DNA of 23,534 bases from an uncultured Sphingobacteriales bacterium (lineage in GTDB: Bacteria; Bacteroidota; Bacteroidia; Chitinophagales; Chitinophagaceae): contig CAMPKG010000009.1 in assembly GCA_946887085.1 (NCBI GenBank), positions 1 through 23,534 of the forward strand. The letters are read 5' to 3'. Positions 8,136 through 18,500 of this stretch are shown one piece after another. Within the stretch, counting starts at the first letter, position 1, and each line of letters begins with the position of its first letter. The translations under genes and the position numbers were made by a program. The notes under the pieces were generated by a model. That model had not been told where the DNA came from. It searched no databases and worked only from the letters and a program-made list of their open reading frames with translations.

Positions 8136-8324
8136 TTAAGGTTTTGAGCTTAGCTTTTTGTATGTATAGCTGAATTTATTGCCCCTTTGCTCTACGGTGA
8201 CTTCTACCTCGCGCATGCCGAACAGGTAGTTGACAATGCCGTTGGCTGCATTTTTCACGCGGCGTGCGATAGACGGCTGCATGAATTTTTGCGTATCATT
8301 TTCCATCATGCGATAACGAAGCAT
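8136..8324 (-). CDS. Hypothetical small protein (62 aa)
   Basis: A short ORF between the histidine kinase and bshC on the same strand. It has a basic, polar N-terminal half (residues 15-30 include SIARRVKNAANGIVNYLFG) and a beta-like tail (REVEVTVEQRGNKFSYTYKK). No signal peptide or membrane helix is visible. I do not recognise a family. Its support is a good reading frame on the strand of both neighbours, amino-acid composition like a real basic protein, and the lack of a better alternative in the 420-bp gap. Starts at residues 6 or 7 (MMEND) are possible. Moderate confidence only. Confidence 0.5.
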   Translation of the reverse strand: MLRYRMMENDTQKFMQPSIARRVKNAANGIVNYLFGMREVEVTVEQRGNKFSYTYKKLSSKP

Positions 8325-8462
8325 AATAAAATATTTTTGAAAGGTCCCTTATCTTTACAACGTCAAGATGTCTTCGGCGTTGTGTTGTTAATAGTGAATT
8401 TAGAACTATTTCTTATAACCGCTGATGATCTTCGTCATCTATTTACCCACACGAAATTCAGG

Positions 8463-10493
8463 TTAGCAGAGGTTTGGAATGGTGATCGTAAAGGTGGTAC
8501 CCTTGCCCGGCTCCGACTCCATGGAGATATGGCCGTTCATTTTTTCAACAGTTTCCTTCACGATGTATAAACCCAGGCCAGAGCCGGTGGATTTCTGCGA
8601 GACACGGTAGAACATCTCAAATATATGTGTGTGTTTATCTACGGGTATCCCAATTCCGTTATCGCTCACCGTTATGACAATATCACTGCCGGCTGGCCTG
8701 ACATCTATATTCACCCTGTGTTCGTTCGCTTCGGGGTTATAGTACCGTACCGCGTTGGAGACAAGATTATTCAGTATCACCCCTACCCGCCCTTTATCGC
8801 TGCAGTAATTGTCGCCGGCTATGTTACGGGTGATCTTCACTTTTGCACCCGGTTCCATAAACCGCAGATTGTCCGTTATATCGTCGGTCAGCTTATTGAA
8901 ATCGACCTCCTGCCTGCGGATACCCGTACGCGCGTTGCGGGAATAGTCCAGGATGTCGTGTATAAAACCGTCGAGTTTTTTGATGCTGCCCTTCATCATG
9001 TCCAGGTATTCATGCATCGTGTCATCGGCAGTTTCCATTTCGGCCAGGCTGATGATCCCCGACATAGATGTAAGCGGCGCCCGGAGGTCGTGCGATACAC
9101 TGTAGACAAATTTGTCAAGTTCGGCATTAGATTTCTTCAATTCTTCGTTCGAGGATTTCAATGCCAGCTCTGCCTCCACCCGTTCGGTAACATCCCTGAA
9201 GTTGATGAGGATGCCGTTTATTTCCGGTTCGTCCAGCAGATTGATCCCGATCCCTTCGCACCAGATATAGTTTCCGTCTTTCTTCAGGCGCCGGTACATG
9301 ACCCCAACAGGTTCATTGCGCGTCGATTCAACCCTTTCCCAATGCTTGATCATCGTTGGCCTGTCGTCGGGATGTATTACTTCCAGCGTTGGCTTGCCCA
9401 CTATTTCTTCCGGCGAATATCCTGTTACCCGTTTTATCGACTCGCTTACATAAACCGCTTTCCTGTTCTCATCCATGATCATAATAGCATCGGCGCTATG
9501 GCTGATCATGAAGCGGAATTTATTTTCACTGGCTTTGAGCGCCAGCTCTGCTTCTTTCATTTCCGTGATATCGCGGAAGTTTACTACTATGCCGCGTACT
9601 TCGGGTTGGTGAAGCAGGTTGGTGGAGCTGCCTTCGCACCAGATATAAATGCCGTCTTTACGCATCCGGCGATATACCAGCTTTATCGGTTTGCCGGGGT
9701 TTTCCAAAACAACGCTGCGATGGTTCAAAACTCTTTCGAGGTCATCCGGGTGGATATCGTCCAGCGTTTTTTTGCCAATGACCTCGTGCGGCCGGTAACC
9801 GATAACTCCGTAAGTTGAATCGCTGCAATAAACTATTGTATTGTCTTCATCGCGGATCATGATAGCATCTGCCGTATTGCCGATCAGGTAGCGGAATTTC
9901 ACCTCGCTGTCCCTGAGGGCTATCTCTGCTTCTTTGCGTTTGGTGATGTCGGCAGAAGTACCGTCGAGCCGCATCAGTTGGCCATTCCTGTCAAGTGTGG
10001 GGGTCAGCCTTGATTCTATCCAGCGTATGCTGCCGTCTTTCCGGCGTATGCGATATTCATGGCTGAATGCCTCGCCCATGTACATCGCGTCATTGTTGCG
10101 CAAAATGGTTTGCTTGTCTTCATCCACTACAACTTCCAGCCAGAGATTTGGATTGTCGTAAAACTCTTTGACGGTATACCCATATATAGTTTCACAACTT
10201 TTCGACATCTGTAAAAGGCAGTAGTCTACCATATCCACCGAATAGAAAACCTCCTGGATATTGTCGAACATGGTCTGCAGTTCGTTGTGTGCTGTTCTCA
10301 GTTTGCTGCGGAGCGACAGTACTTCTTCAGGCCTTCCGGCATTATGGCCGTTCCTGCCTTCTGCCGTTTGCCAGGGGGTGAAGCGATCGTACACTTTGCT
10401 TACCTGTTCAAGCAGCGCCTTAAGGTCATTGGGGATATTGTCCGCAGCACTCAGATATTGATTTACTTGTTCTTCGAGAAATTTGTTCAACAT
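8463..10493 (-). CDS. Soluble PAS-PAS-PAS histidine kinase
   Basis: A 676-residue hybrid-free sensor kinase without any transmembrane segment, so a cytoplasmic sensor. An N-terminal helical region (1-75) is followed by three PAS/PAC units (about 72-190, 192-316 and 318-442). A short coiled coil (443-462) leads to the HisKA helix FVYSVSHDLRAPL with phospho-acceptor His468, then the ATPase domain: N-box ILNNLVSNAVRYY (573-585), G1 DNGIGIP (611-617), F-box IFEMFYR (624-630) and G2 GSGLGLYIV (637-645). The second and third PAS units are near-duplicates sharing IHPDD, KDG-YIWCEG and NFRD-TE at matching spacing. No receiver domain or response regulator gene lies nearby, so the partner is elsewhere. 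The ligand is unknown. Confidence 0.95.
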   Translation of the reverse strand: MLNKFLEEQVNQYLSAADNIPNDLKALLEQVSKVYDRFTPWQTAEGRNGHNAGRPEEVLSLRSKLRTAHNELQTMFDNIQEVFYSVDMVDYCLLQMSKSCETIYGYTVKEFYDNPNLWLEVVVDEDKQTILRNNDAMYMGEAFSHEYRIRRKDGSIRWIESRLTPTLDRNGQLMRLDGTSADITKRKEAEIALRDSEVKFRYLIGNTADAIMIRDEDNTIVYCSDSTYGVIGYRPHEVIGKKTLDDIHPDDLERVLNHRSVVLENPGKPIKLVYRRMRKDGIYIWCEGSSTNLLHQPEVRGIVVNFRDITEMKEAELALKASENKFRFMISHSADAIMIMDENRKAVYVSESIKRVTGYSPEEIVGKPTLEVIHPDDRPTMIKHWERVESTRNEPVGVMYRRLKKDGNYIWCEGIGINLLDEPEINGILINFRDVTERVEAELALKSSNEELKKSNAELDKFVYSVSHDLRAPLTSMSGIISLAEMETADDTMHEYLDMMKGSIKKLDGFIHDILDYSRNARTGIRRQEVDFNKLTDDITDNLRFMEPGAKVKITRNIAGDNYCSDKGRVGVILNNLVSNAVRYYNPEANEHRVNIDVRPAGSDIVITVSDNGIGIPVDKHTHIFEMFYRVSQKSTGSGLGLYIVKETVEKMNGHISMESEPGKGTTFTITIPNLC

Positions 10494-10655
10494 GTTTTGG
10501 GTCGTTCGTCAATAGCTGTCTCGCCATGGGCAAGACCAGGGGGAATGGAGAAACAATATAGCCAATGCTTTTGTAAAACATTGAAAACCCTACGTTTATG
10601 GAGCTGTGTTTCTTATCCCTGCCTGCCAATTTAGCAAAAAATCGGGTGAAGCCAG

Positions 10656-10687
10656 AATGCCTTCCGTATCGTGCGGAAGCATTTTTT
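10656..10687 (+). terminator. Intrinsic terminator upstream of radC (leader or small-RNA end)
   Basis: On the plus strand AATGC-C-TTCCG pairs with CGGAAGCATT (one bulged C, loop TATCGTG) and runs straight into TTTTTT. The minus strand lacks a following T-run, so it acts on plus-strand transcripts. No gene stops upstream on this strand: the histidine kinase points away. It therefore ends either a short leader transcript or a small RNA, or it attenuates radC. Confidence 0.6.
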
Positions 10688-10703
10688 AAAAAAGAAGTAT
10701 TGC

Positions 10704-10732
10704 TTTGTTATTCAGTGCTCTGGCGTAATTTG
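10704..10732 (+). promoter_or_regulatory. Candidate radC promoter
   Basis: TTTG (10704-10707), an 18-bp spacer and TAATTTG (10726-10732) resemble the Bacteroidota TTTG/TAnnTTTG promoter with one base missing in the second element. It ends 8 bp before the radC ATG, which would make an almost leaderless message. TTGCTTTG at 10700-10707 is an alternative downstream element that would leave a ~27-base leader. Confidence 0.3.
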
Positions 10733-10740
10733 TTTTCAGA

Positions 10741-11430
10741 ATGGCTATATCAAACGGTATCAAAACCTGGGCTGAAGACGAGCGCCCCCGCGAAAAAATG
10801 TTGCTGAAAGGGCCTGCGGCTCTTTCTGATGGCGAGCTGCTGGCCATCCTTATTTCCAGCGGCACCAAAGAAAAATCTGCACTGGACCTCGCCAGGGAGG
10901 TTCTGAACCTGGCCCATAACAATTTACAGGAACTGGGCAGGCTGGCCGTGCCTGAATTGCAAAAAACAAAAGGTATTGGAGAAGCACGTGCTATAACGAT
11001 CGCTGCCGCACTGGAGTTAGGCAGGCGCAGGCAGATGACCGAGGGGCTTCAGCGGCCGACAATTACGCAAAGTTCCGATGGCGCGGAGATCGTTATTCCC
11101 TTATTACGGGATCTGAATCATGAGGTTTTTTGTGTCCTGTATCTTAACCAGGCCAACCGTGTATTGCGCCATGAAGTGATCAGCAGCGGCGGACTGACGG
11201 GAACGGTTGCGGATATCAGGATCATCCTCAAAAATGCACTACTCTATAACGCCAACAAGCTGATCATAGCACACAATCACCCCAGTGGCAACCTCCAACC
11301 CAGCAGTGCCGACAAAGAACTTACTAAAAAATTAAAAGAGGCCGCGGAATGGATGGATATTAAATTGCTTGACCATCTTATAGTTGCCGGTATAAACTAC
11401 ATCAGCATGGCCGATGATGGCATTATATAA
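10741..11430 (+). CDS. radC: RadC family JAB-domain protein
   Basis: A 229-residue protein with the standard RadC layout. The N-terminal part (KTWAEDERPREKML, then a helix-hairpin-helix around ELQKTKGIGEARAITIAAALELGRR, 72-96) precedes the MPN/JAMM domain. The metal-site residues are present as HNHPSGNLQPSSAD, with His178, His180, Ser188 and Asp191, plus Glu128 as the likely acidic partner. Despite the name, its role in DNA repair is not settled. Length and motifs are intact, so this is the chromosomal housekeeping form rather than a short plasmid copy. It is monocistronic: a terminator-like hairpin follows its stop. Confidence 0.95.
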   Translation: MAISNGIKTWAEDERPREKMLLKGPAALSDGELLAILISSGTKEKSALDLAREVLNLAHNNLQELGRLAVPELQKTKGIGEARAITIAAALELGRRRQMTEGLQRPTITQSSDGAEIVIPLLRDLNHEVFCVLYLNQANRVLRHEVISSGGLTGTVADIRIILKNALLYNANKLIIAHNHPSGNLQPSSADKELTKKLKEAAEWMDIKLLDHLIVAGINYISMADDGII

Positions 11431-11441
11431 TGCTCTACTGC

Positions 11442-11475
11442 CTGATCGGGGAACGTTCCTGGTCAGTTTGTTTTG
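11442..11475 (+). terminator. Terminator-like hairpin after radC
   Basis: CTGATCGGGGAA / TTCCTGGTCAG form an 11-pair stem with some G-T pairs around a CG centre, 11 bp after the radC stop, followed by TTTGTTTTG. This fits an imperfect intrinsic terminator on the plus strand. Confidence 0.55.
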
Positions 11476-11514
11476 CCGCAAATATTCATCCGTTCTTCCA
11501 ATCCAATAAATCGC

Positions 11515-11540
11515 GATGGCCGCCCAAACGAGCGGCCATC
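11515..11540. terminator. 9-bp hairpin between radC and the barrel gene
   Basis: GATGGCCGC (11515-11523) and GCGGCCATC (11532-11540) pair perfectly over an 8-base loop, 26 bp beyond the barrel stop. On the minus strand it is followed by GCGATTTATT, so it may end the adhesin-barrel transcript, though the T-run is poor. Confidence 0.45.
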
Positions 11541-11565
11541 ACAATTGTTCTATATCTGAGGCTAC

Positions 11566-12558
11566 CTAGAATGAAATGCTCAATCCTAAATTGACACCGT
11601 AATTGTGTTGCTTCCGCCGCATAGCATTATTCAGCACAGAATTGTAGGTATCCATCTTGTCAGTAACCTTCGTCCTTAACGTAGTCCGCTCATTAAGCAC
11701 TTTCTGGAACATATAGTACGGGCCTATGTTCACAGCCAGCATTTCACTTAGCCTGAAGTTGACCGATGGTTGCACCAGCCAACCAATGGACCCCGGTTTG
11801 TGAGTCACTTCCCCGCTACCTTTGGATTCCCTGTTCAGGCCTACGTTGTAACCCTGCTTACGCAACTCTTCCATATATTCAGCTTGTTGCCCATCACCCT
11901 TGTCCTTGATGTATTCAGCCTCCGTCATCAGCCAGGACGCAGGATCAGGAACCGGGTTGTTGTCATATTCCGATACATAGGTCTCGCCGTTTTTTACAAA
12001 CCGGTAAATGGCCTCGTAATTGAACGATCCTCCACCACTATAGCTGCTCTTTAGTTGAACATTGTACACGATACCTGCGTCTACCGACAGCCCTATCGTT
12101 TTCGATAGTTTCGAGCGGTATTTAGCAAGTAAGGGTATGTTGATATTGGTTGTCTGGATCTGTTCGGTAAGCGGCGTGGTGGAAGTGACCACTTGCCTGT
12201 AGGTATCACCGTTAAAATCGGTTGACTGATATTCCATGTGCATCGAGTCCACAGTCAGCACTCCATCGGTACGAAAGTATACGACGCCGGTGCTAATACC
12301 CCAGTTGGCTTTTGGGCCAAAGAAATATCCCAACTGCAAGTCAATTCCATACGAATTGTCATTCACTACCGTAGCCCGGGAGGCTTGAATGTTGACTGCA
12401 TTTGGATAAATCCAACTCCCGCCTACTAGTTTTACTTGTTCCTTCATCTTGCCACCTTTTACATTCACACCCACGTGAAAATGCCTGGCGGCATCATTCT
12501 GTGCATTGCCGGTCATTGCAGAACCGAGCACTATCAGTAAACAAATTATTCTGTTCAT
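11566..12558 (-). CDS. Outer-membrane beta-barrel protein downstream of giant adhesin
   Basis: A 330-residue exported protein with the signal peptide MNRIICLLIVLGSAMTGNAQ. Residues after it show beta-barrel texture: HFHVGVNVKGGKM, YGIDLQLGYFFG, WGISTGVVYFRTDG, NINIPLLAKYRSKL, IGLSVDAGIVYNVQL, VQPSVNFRLSEMLAVNIGPYYMFQ and a last strand NYGVNLGLSISF. A long polar insertion (about 185-245) would form an extracellular loop or plug. It starts 20 bp after the giant adhesin stop on the same strand, so cotranscription is likely. By analogy with PorP/SprF partners of gliding adhesins it could anchor or help deliver the adhesin, but it does not show the PorP/SprF start that I know, so that is inference. 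Confidence 0.82.
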   Translation of the reverse strand: MNRIICLLIVLGSAMTGNAQNDAARHFHVGVNVKGGKMKEQVKLVGGSWIYPNAVNIQASRATVVNDNSYGIDLQLGYFFGPKANWGISTGVVYFRTDGVLTVDSMHMEYQSTDFNGDTYRQVVTSTTPLTEQIQTTNINIPLLAKYRSKLSKTIGLSVDAGIVYNVQLKSSYSGGGSFNYEAIYRFVKNGETYVSEYDNNPVPDPASWLMTEAEYIKDKGDGQQAEYMEELRKQGYNVGLNRESKGSGEVTHKPGSIGWLVQPSVNFRLSEMLAVNIGPYYMFQKVLNERTTLRTKVTDKMDTYNSVLNNAMRRKQHNYGVNLGLSISF

Positions 12559-12578
12559 ATCGTTGCGTGGATTTAAGA

Positions 12579-15500
12579 TTATTGTTTAACGAATTTTACC
12601 GTTGCAATTTTTACGCCGTCGCTTATGCAGCTCACCGTGTACATTCCCTGTGCAAATGCAGCTACATCAACCTGGGCCCGCTGGTTTGAGGCCTGTACTC
12701 TTTTCAGCATTCTTCCTGACATGTCAGTGATCAGGAATTCAACCTGAACCGGAACTGCTGTCTCCAGCTCCATATTTACTACATCATGTGCAGGATTTGG
12801 ATACAATTTGAGTACGTGAGCAATCGGTTCGGCTGTTCCTACGTCTGTAGGTTTGTTGTAGTAGGATTTTTGCATACAGTTGTCCTTGGTTGTCATAACC
12901 CAATAATATTTGTTGTTGAAGTCGGGGTTATGATCCAGGTAATCCTGGTTGGTTGCATTAATGATGATCGATGAATCGAGCGTCGATTTCTCGTCGTAAC
13001 CCCAGCGGTAGGTATCTGCATTGTTTTGCAGGCAAACAAACCTGCCATTATGATAGATCACTTCCGGCTGCTGTTGAGATATTCCTTTACTTACTTCAAC
13101 AACATAATCGATGCTGGTATCGCAACCTGTTGCTGAGAGCGTAGTGGACAACGTCACGGTAGCAGTGCCTATATAAGGGAAGCTGATAAGTGCATTTTTG
13201 TGATCGTCGGCCTGGCTCCACACCGTGGCATTAGTTGCGGTCCACGAATAAACGGTACCTGCCGGTGCGTCTTCGAGGGCGCCGAAGTTCTGGTACATCG
13301 TACCGGAACAAAGTTCGTCCGGGGATTTTACTGAGATCACCGGGCTCTTCGGACGAGGATTCACCTTTAATGTTATTTGCTCCGTGTTGCTGCATCCATT
13401 TGCCACGAGCGTGTAGATGTATGTAACATTAATTGCTGCGCCGGTAGTATTTACCAGGGTTTCTTTGATACTGCCATTTCCGGTGGTGCCGGCAGGTGTA
13501 ATGCCGCTAACCGTTGTCCTGCTCCATGCATAAGCGACGCCCTTAGTAAGGCTTGTCGGTGTATAGAAGAACTGATCGCTGGCACACATGACGTGATTCA
13601 GAGCGCTGTTCAGTTTTGGTGTTGGATTCACCACCAGTGTAACTGTTTCGTTATGTGAGCAGCCGTTGGCAGTAAGCGTATATACATAAGTAACCGTTAC
13701 GGGATCGGGAGTAGTATTACCCAGGGTTTCCAACGGATTGTTGGTGCCGGTAGCAGCCGGATTACTGATGCCGCTTACAGCTGCCCTGCTCCATGCAAAC
13801 GCAGCACCCACTGTAGCACTTGTGGGCATGTAGCTGAATTGCGTGTTGTTGCAAATAGCCGCAGGTGTGAGTGTGCTTGTCAGTTTTGGAGTTGGGTTCA
13901 CCGTTATGGTGAAGTTGCTGTCTGGGCCTACACAACCGTTGGCTGTCGGTGTCACGGTTATTACGGCTATTTCCGGTCCAGTGCCCGTGTTAATTCCAGT
14001 AAAGGCTGATATGTTACCGGTACCATTTGCAGCAAGGCCGATCGTGGTATTGTCATTAGTCCAGCTATAGCTGGTGCCACTAACTGCGCTGGTGAAGTTT
14101 ACCGCCGCCGTGGCGCTACCGTTACAAATTGCCTGGTCTGTCACCGTATTGGTCATCGGTGTTGGATTAACGGTAACAGTGAATGATTCAGACGCGCCCA
14201 GGCAACTGTTGGCTGATGGGATCACATCGATTGTTGCGGTAACTGGCACACTGGTCGCGTTGACTGCAGCGAATGGAGCAATATCACCCGATCCTGCGGC
14301 AGCAAGACCTATTGAAGGTGTGTTATTGGACCAGTTGTAGTTTGTTCCCACTACAGAACCGCTGAAACTAATAACAGTAGTGTTATCACCGTTACATTGG
14401 GTCTGGCTCGCAATTGGATCTACCGTTGGTATTGGATTCGCTGTGATCGTAAACGAACCCTGCGCGCCGGAACATCCGTTTGCTGAGGGCGTTACGGTTA
14501 TAGTACCAATAACAGAAGCATTTGTTGTATTGGTCGCAACAAACGAAGCGATATTGCCTGTTCCTGTGCCGGCCAGTCCTATTGAAGTGGCATCATTCGT
14601 CCAGCTGAAGCTAGTGCCTGTTACATTGCTGCCGAAATTGATCGCGGCCGTATTTGTACCATGACATCTTGCCTGGTTAGCCACACTGTTAAGGAACGGC
14701 GTAGGGTTCACGGTTATTGTAAAACTTTGCGCAACGCCTGTACAGTTGTTTGCCGACGGTGTTACGGTAATAGTAGCAGTAACCGGAATATTGGAACTAT
14801 TGGCGACAGTAAACGAAGCAATGTTGCCCGTACCGCTTGCTGCCAGCCCTATCGAAGTTGTATTATTTGTCCAGCTGTAGCTCGTGCCGCTTACTGCGCC
14901 ACTGAAGTTTATCGCTGCAGTAGCAGCACCATTACAACGTGTTTGGTTCGATACAGTATTTACAACAGGTGTCGGGTTTACTGTTATCGAGAATGTTTTA
15001 GCTGTTCCTGCACATCCGTTTGCCGATGGCGTCACAGTCACTGTGGCTGTTACCGGTGCGCTCGTAGTATTGGTTGCGGCGAGAGCTGCAATGTTACCCG
15101 TACCGCTTGCTGCCAGCCCTATCGAAGTTGTATTATTTGTCCAGCTATAGCTCGTGCCGCTTACCGTGCCACTGAAGTTTATCGCTGCAGTGGTAGCACC
15201 ATTACAACGCGTTTGATTTGATACAGTATTCACAACCGGTGTGGGGTTCACTGTTATCGAGAATGTTTTAGCTGTTCCTGCACATCCGTTAGCTGACGGC
15301 GTCACTGTAATTGTAGCAGTCACGGGGGCACTTGTTGAATTTGTTGCCGTGAACGCTGAAATGTTGCCCGTACCGCTTGCTGCGAGACCTATGGATGTAG
15401 TATTATTTGTCCAGCTATAAGTTGTGCCACTTACAGCACCGCTGAAATTTACGGCTGTGGTTGCGGCACCATTACACAGTGTTTGGTTCGATACAGTATT

Positions 15501-18500
15501 TACAACCGGTGTCGGGTTCACTGTTATCGTGAGCGTTTTGGCTGTTCCCGTACAACCGTTCGCCGATGGCGTTACCGTTATCGTGGCTGTTACCGGCGCG
15601 CTCGTAGTATTTGTGGCCGTGAACGCGGGAATGTTACCTGCACCGCTTGCTGCCAGGCCAATCGAAGTTGTATTATTTGTCCAGCTATAGGAAGTGCCTG
15701 AGACTGCCCCACTGAAGTTTACGGCAGTAGTAGCCGCACCATTACACAGAGTTTGATTCGATACAGTATTTATAACAGGCGTCGGGTTCACTGTTATCGT
15801 GAAAGTTTTCGCAGTTCCCGTGCATGCGTTCGCCGATGACGTTATGGTAATGGTGCCAGTCACCGATGCACTCGTAGCATTTGTTGCAGTGAACGCCGCA
15901 ATGTTACCTGTGCCGCTTGCTGCAAGACCGATCGAAGCTGTATTATTTGTCCAGCTGTATGTTGTACTGCTGACTGTTCCGCTGAAGTTTACTGCTGTCG
16001 TTGTAGCGCCGTTACACAACATTTGATTCGACACAGTATTCACAGCAGGCGTTGGGTTTACGGTTACAGTGAAGGTTTTAGCCGTTCCCGTACAGCCATC
16101 AGCTGATGGTGTTACCGTAATTGTCGCAGTTACAGGCGCGCTGGTAGTATTTGTTGCGGTGAAAGCAGCAATGTTGCCTGTGCCACTTGCTGCCAGTCCA
16201 ATAGATGTTGTATTGTTGGTCCAGCTATAGGTTGTACCACTTACCGCGCCGCTGAAATTTGCCGCTGTTGTTGTGATGCCGTTACACAGCGTTTGATTCG
16301 AAACGGTATTCACCGTTGGTATCGGTTTGATGGTTACACTTACGGGTGTACCAGCCGAAATACATCCATCGATGGTTTTAACTGTCAGCGTTCCATTATA
16401 AATGGCGGCTGTTGCTGCTCCCGGTAATGTGAGTGTTATCGGAGTTGCAGGTAGAGTAGCATCAGTAACGTTCGTAAATCCTGCAGATAAAGCCGTCGCA
16501 TTCCAAACGATGCTGTACTTATCGGGTGAAAGTGTGGTCGCGCTGTATGTTAGTGAAGCGCTGGTGGTGCCGGCACATACCGAAGGATTCGTACCTAATG
16601 TGATCGTCGGCTCAACACAGATAGTGATGCTGCCGCAGCTGCCGGGCGAGCTTAGACAGCTACCTTCACCGCGTGCATAATAAGTGGTGGTGGTAGTTGG
16701 CGAAACCGTTACAGAGCTGCCTGTGCCTATTAGAGTGCCGCCGCAGCTGCCAGTGTACCATTTCCACAAATTCCCGTCATTGAGTGAGCCGGTATTAATG
16801 CTTAGTGTCGTGCTGTTTCCGCTGGCTATAGATGTTGCAGTAGCCGAAAGTGTAGGTACGGTTGGATTGCCCAGTGGTTGCGGTTTCATCTTCATCATTG
16901 TAGCTTTACTACTAGTAGCGCCGTCCTTAAACACCACATGCGGAATTCCATTCCGATCGATAACCATTGATGGATAGTTTGCCGTACCTGCGGTGAATGC
17001 TGCGCTACCAACGGGAACCCAGCTGCTGCCGTTATATTTCATGACCATCACCTTTTGAGCCTGAACATTATCCCTAAATGCCACATAAGGTGTACCGGCA
17101 CCATCCAGCGCCAGCGATGTAAAATCCAGGTGGAAGGGTGAAAACCCAACAGTACCTACAGGCACCCAGCTACTGCCATTGTATTTCATGACTGCTGCTT
17201 TCCCAGCAACATTATCCCGGTACGACACAAAAGGCGTCCCGCTGCCGTCTAACACAAGTGAAGTATAATCAACCGATCCTGACGAAAAACCGGCACTGCC
17301 AACCGCCGCCCAATTGCTGCCGTTATACTTCATAACTGTGAGCTTTTTTCCGTTACCCCAGTCATTGTATGAAACATAAGGTGCGCCGTTGCCGTCCATA
17401 GCAATGGCAGCAAACAATGCGTCCCCTGCCGAGAATCCTGCACTGCCCACTGTTGTCCATGAACTACCATTATACTTCATCACAGTAGCTTTGTTGCTGT
17501 TACCTCCGTCACGGTAAACGACATAAGGCGTTCCGCTGCCATCTATCGCTATTGCAGTATATTCCGCTGCACCGGCGGAAAAGCCGGCTGAGCCGAGGTT
17601 TGCCCAGGAATTGCCGTCGTATTTCATGACTGTAACCTTGCCGCTGTTTGCACCGTCCGAATACACTACGTAAGATGTACCACTAACGTCCATCACAGCT
17701 GAGGTATAATTGACCTGGCCGGCTGAGAATCCGGCATTGCCGACATCGGTCCAGGTTGTTGTATGCGCAGTATTATCATTACAATCAAGGTTGTTGAGTA
17801 CATAGCCTGCAGGCTTCGCACAAGTGGTTTGCGAGACAGCTGCATTTCCGAACCCGTCTCCGTCATTATCCTGGTACCAGTTGTAATTATTCACCGTTAT
17901 AGCAAACATTGACGCAGCACCGATGCAGCCATTTGCAGATGGGATTACGGTTATTGTAGCTGTTACAGGAACGCTATTTGTATTCGTTGCAGTAAAAGAT
18001 GCAATGCCGCCAGTTCCGTTTGCTCCAAGACCTATGGAGGTCGCGTTGTTCGTCCAGCTGTAGGCAGTACCGCTTAAAGCGCCGCTGAACGCAACAGCAA
18101 TTGTTGAACTGCCATTACATAAAGTTTGGTTAGCAACGGTATTCACTGTTGGTGTTGGATTGACCGTGATCGTAAATACCTTGGAACTGCCTGCACAGCC
18201 GCTATTTGTTGGCGTTACATTTATTGTTGCCGTAACGGGTGCGGTGCCGCTATTTGATGCAGTAAATGCGGCGATATCACCAGTACCGTTTGCTCCTAAA
18301 CCTATAGAGGGCGTATTATTTGTCCAGTTGTAGACAGCGCCGCTTAAAGTACCGCTAAACGCAACAGCGGTTGTCGAACTGCCGTTGCACAAAGTTTGGT
18401 TAGCAATGGCATTCAGTGTTGGTGTTGGATTGGCCGTGATAGTAAATGCTTTTGAACTACCTATACATCCACTCTTCGTTGGCGTTACAGTTATTGTAGC

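Noticed and set aside
8625..9818. 397-codon open frame opposite the histidine kinase
   Set aside because: It is the antisense of a complete kinase with all motifs; the predicted product shows no family features.
10598..10807. Plus-strand ORF overlapping the start of radC
   Set aside because: It runs through the terminator hairpin and 67 bp into radC in another frame, with a cysteine/lysine-rich product that looks random.
11566..12558. Barrel gene as a PorP/SprF gliding-motility partner
   Set aside because: Size and position fit, but the N-terminus and strands do not show the PorP/SprF features I know, so it is kept as a general outer-membrane barrel.
13896..16325. Tandem repeats as a possible CRISPR or satellite array
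   Set aside because: The unit is 270 bp, contiguous without spacers, and in frame with a protein domain; this is a coding repeat.
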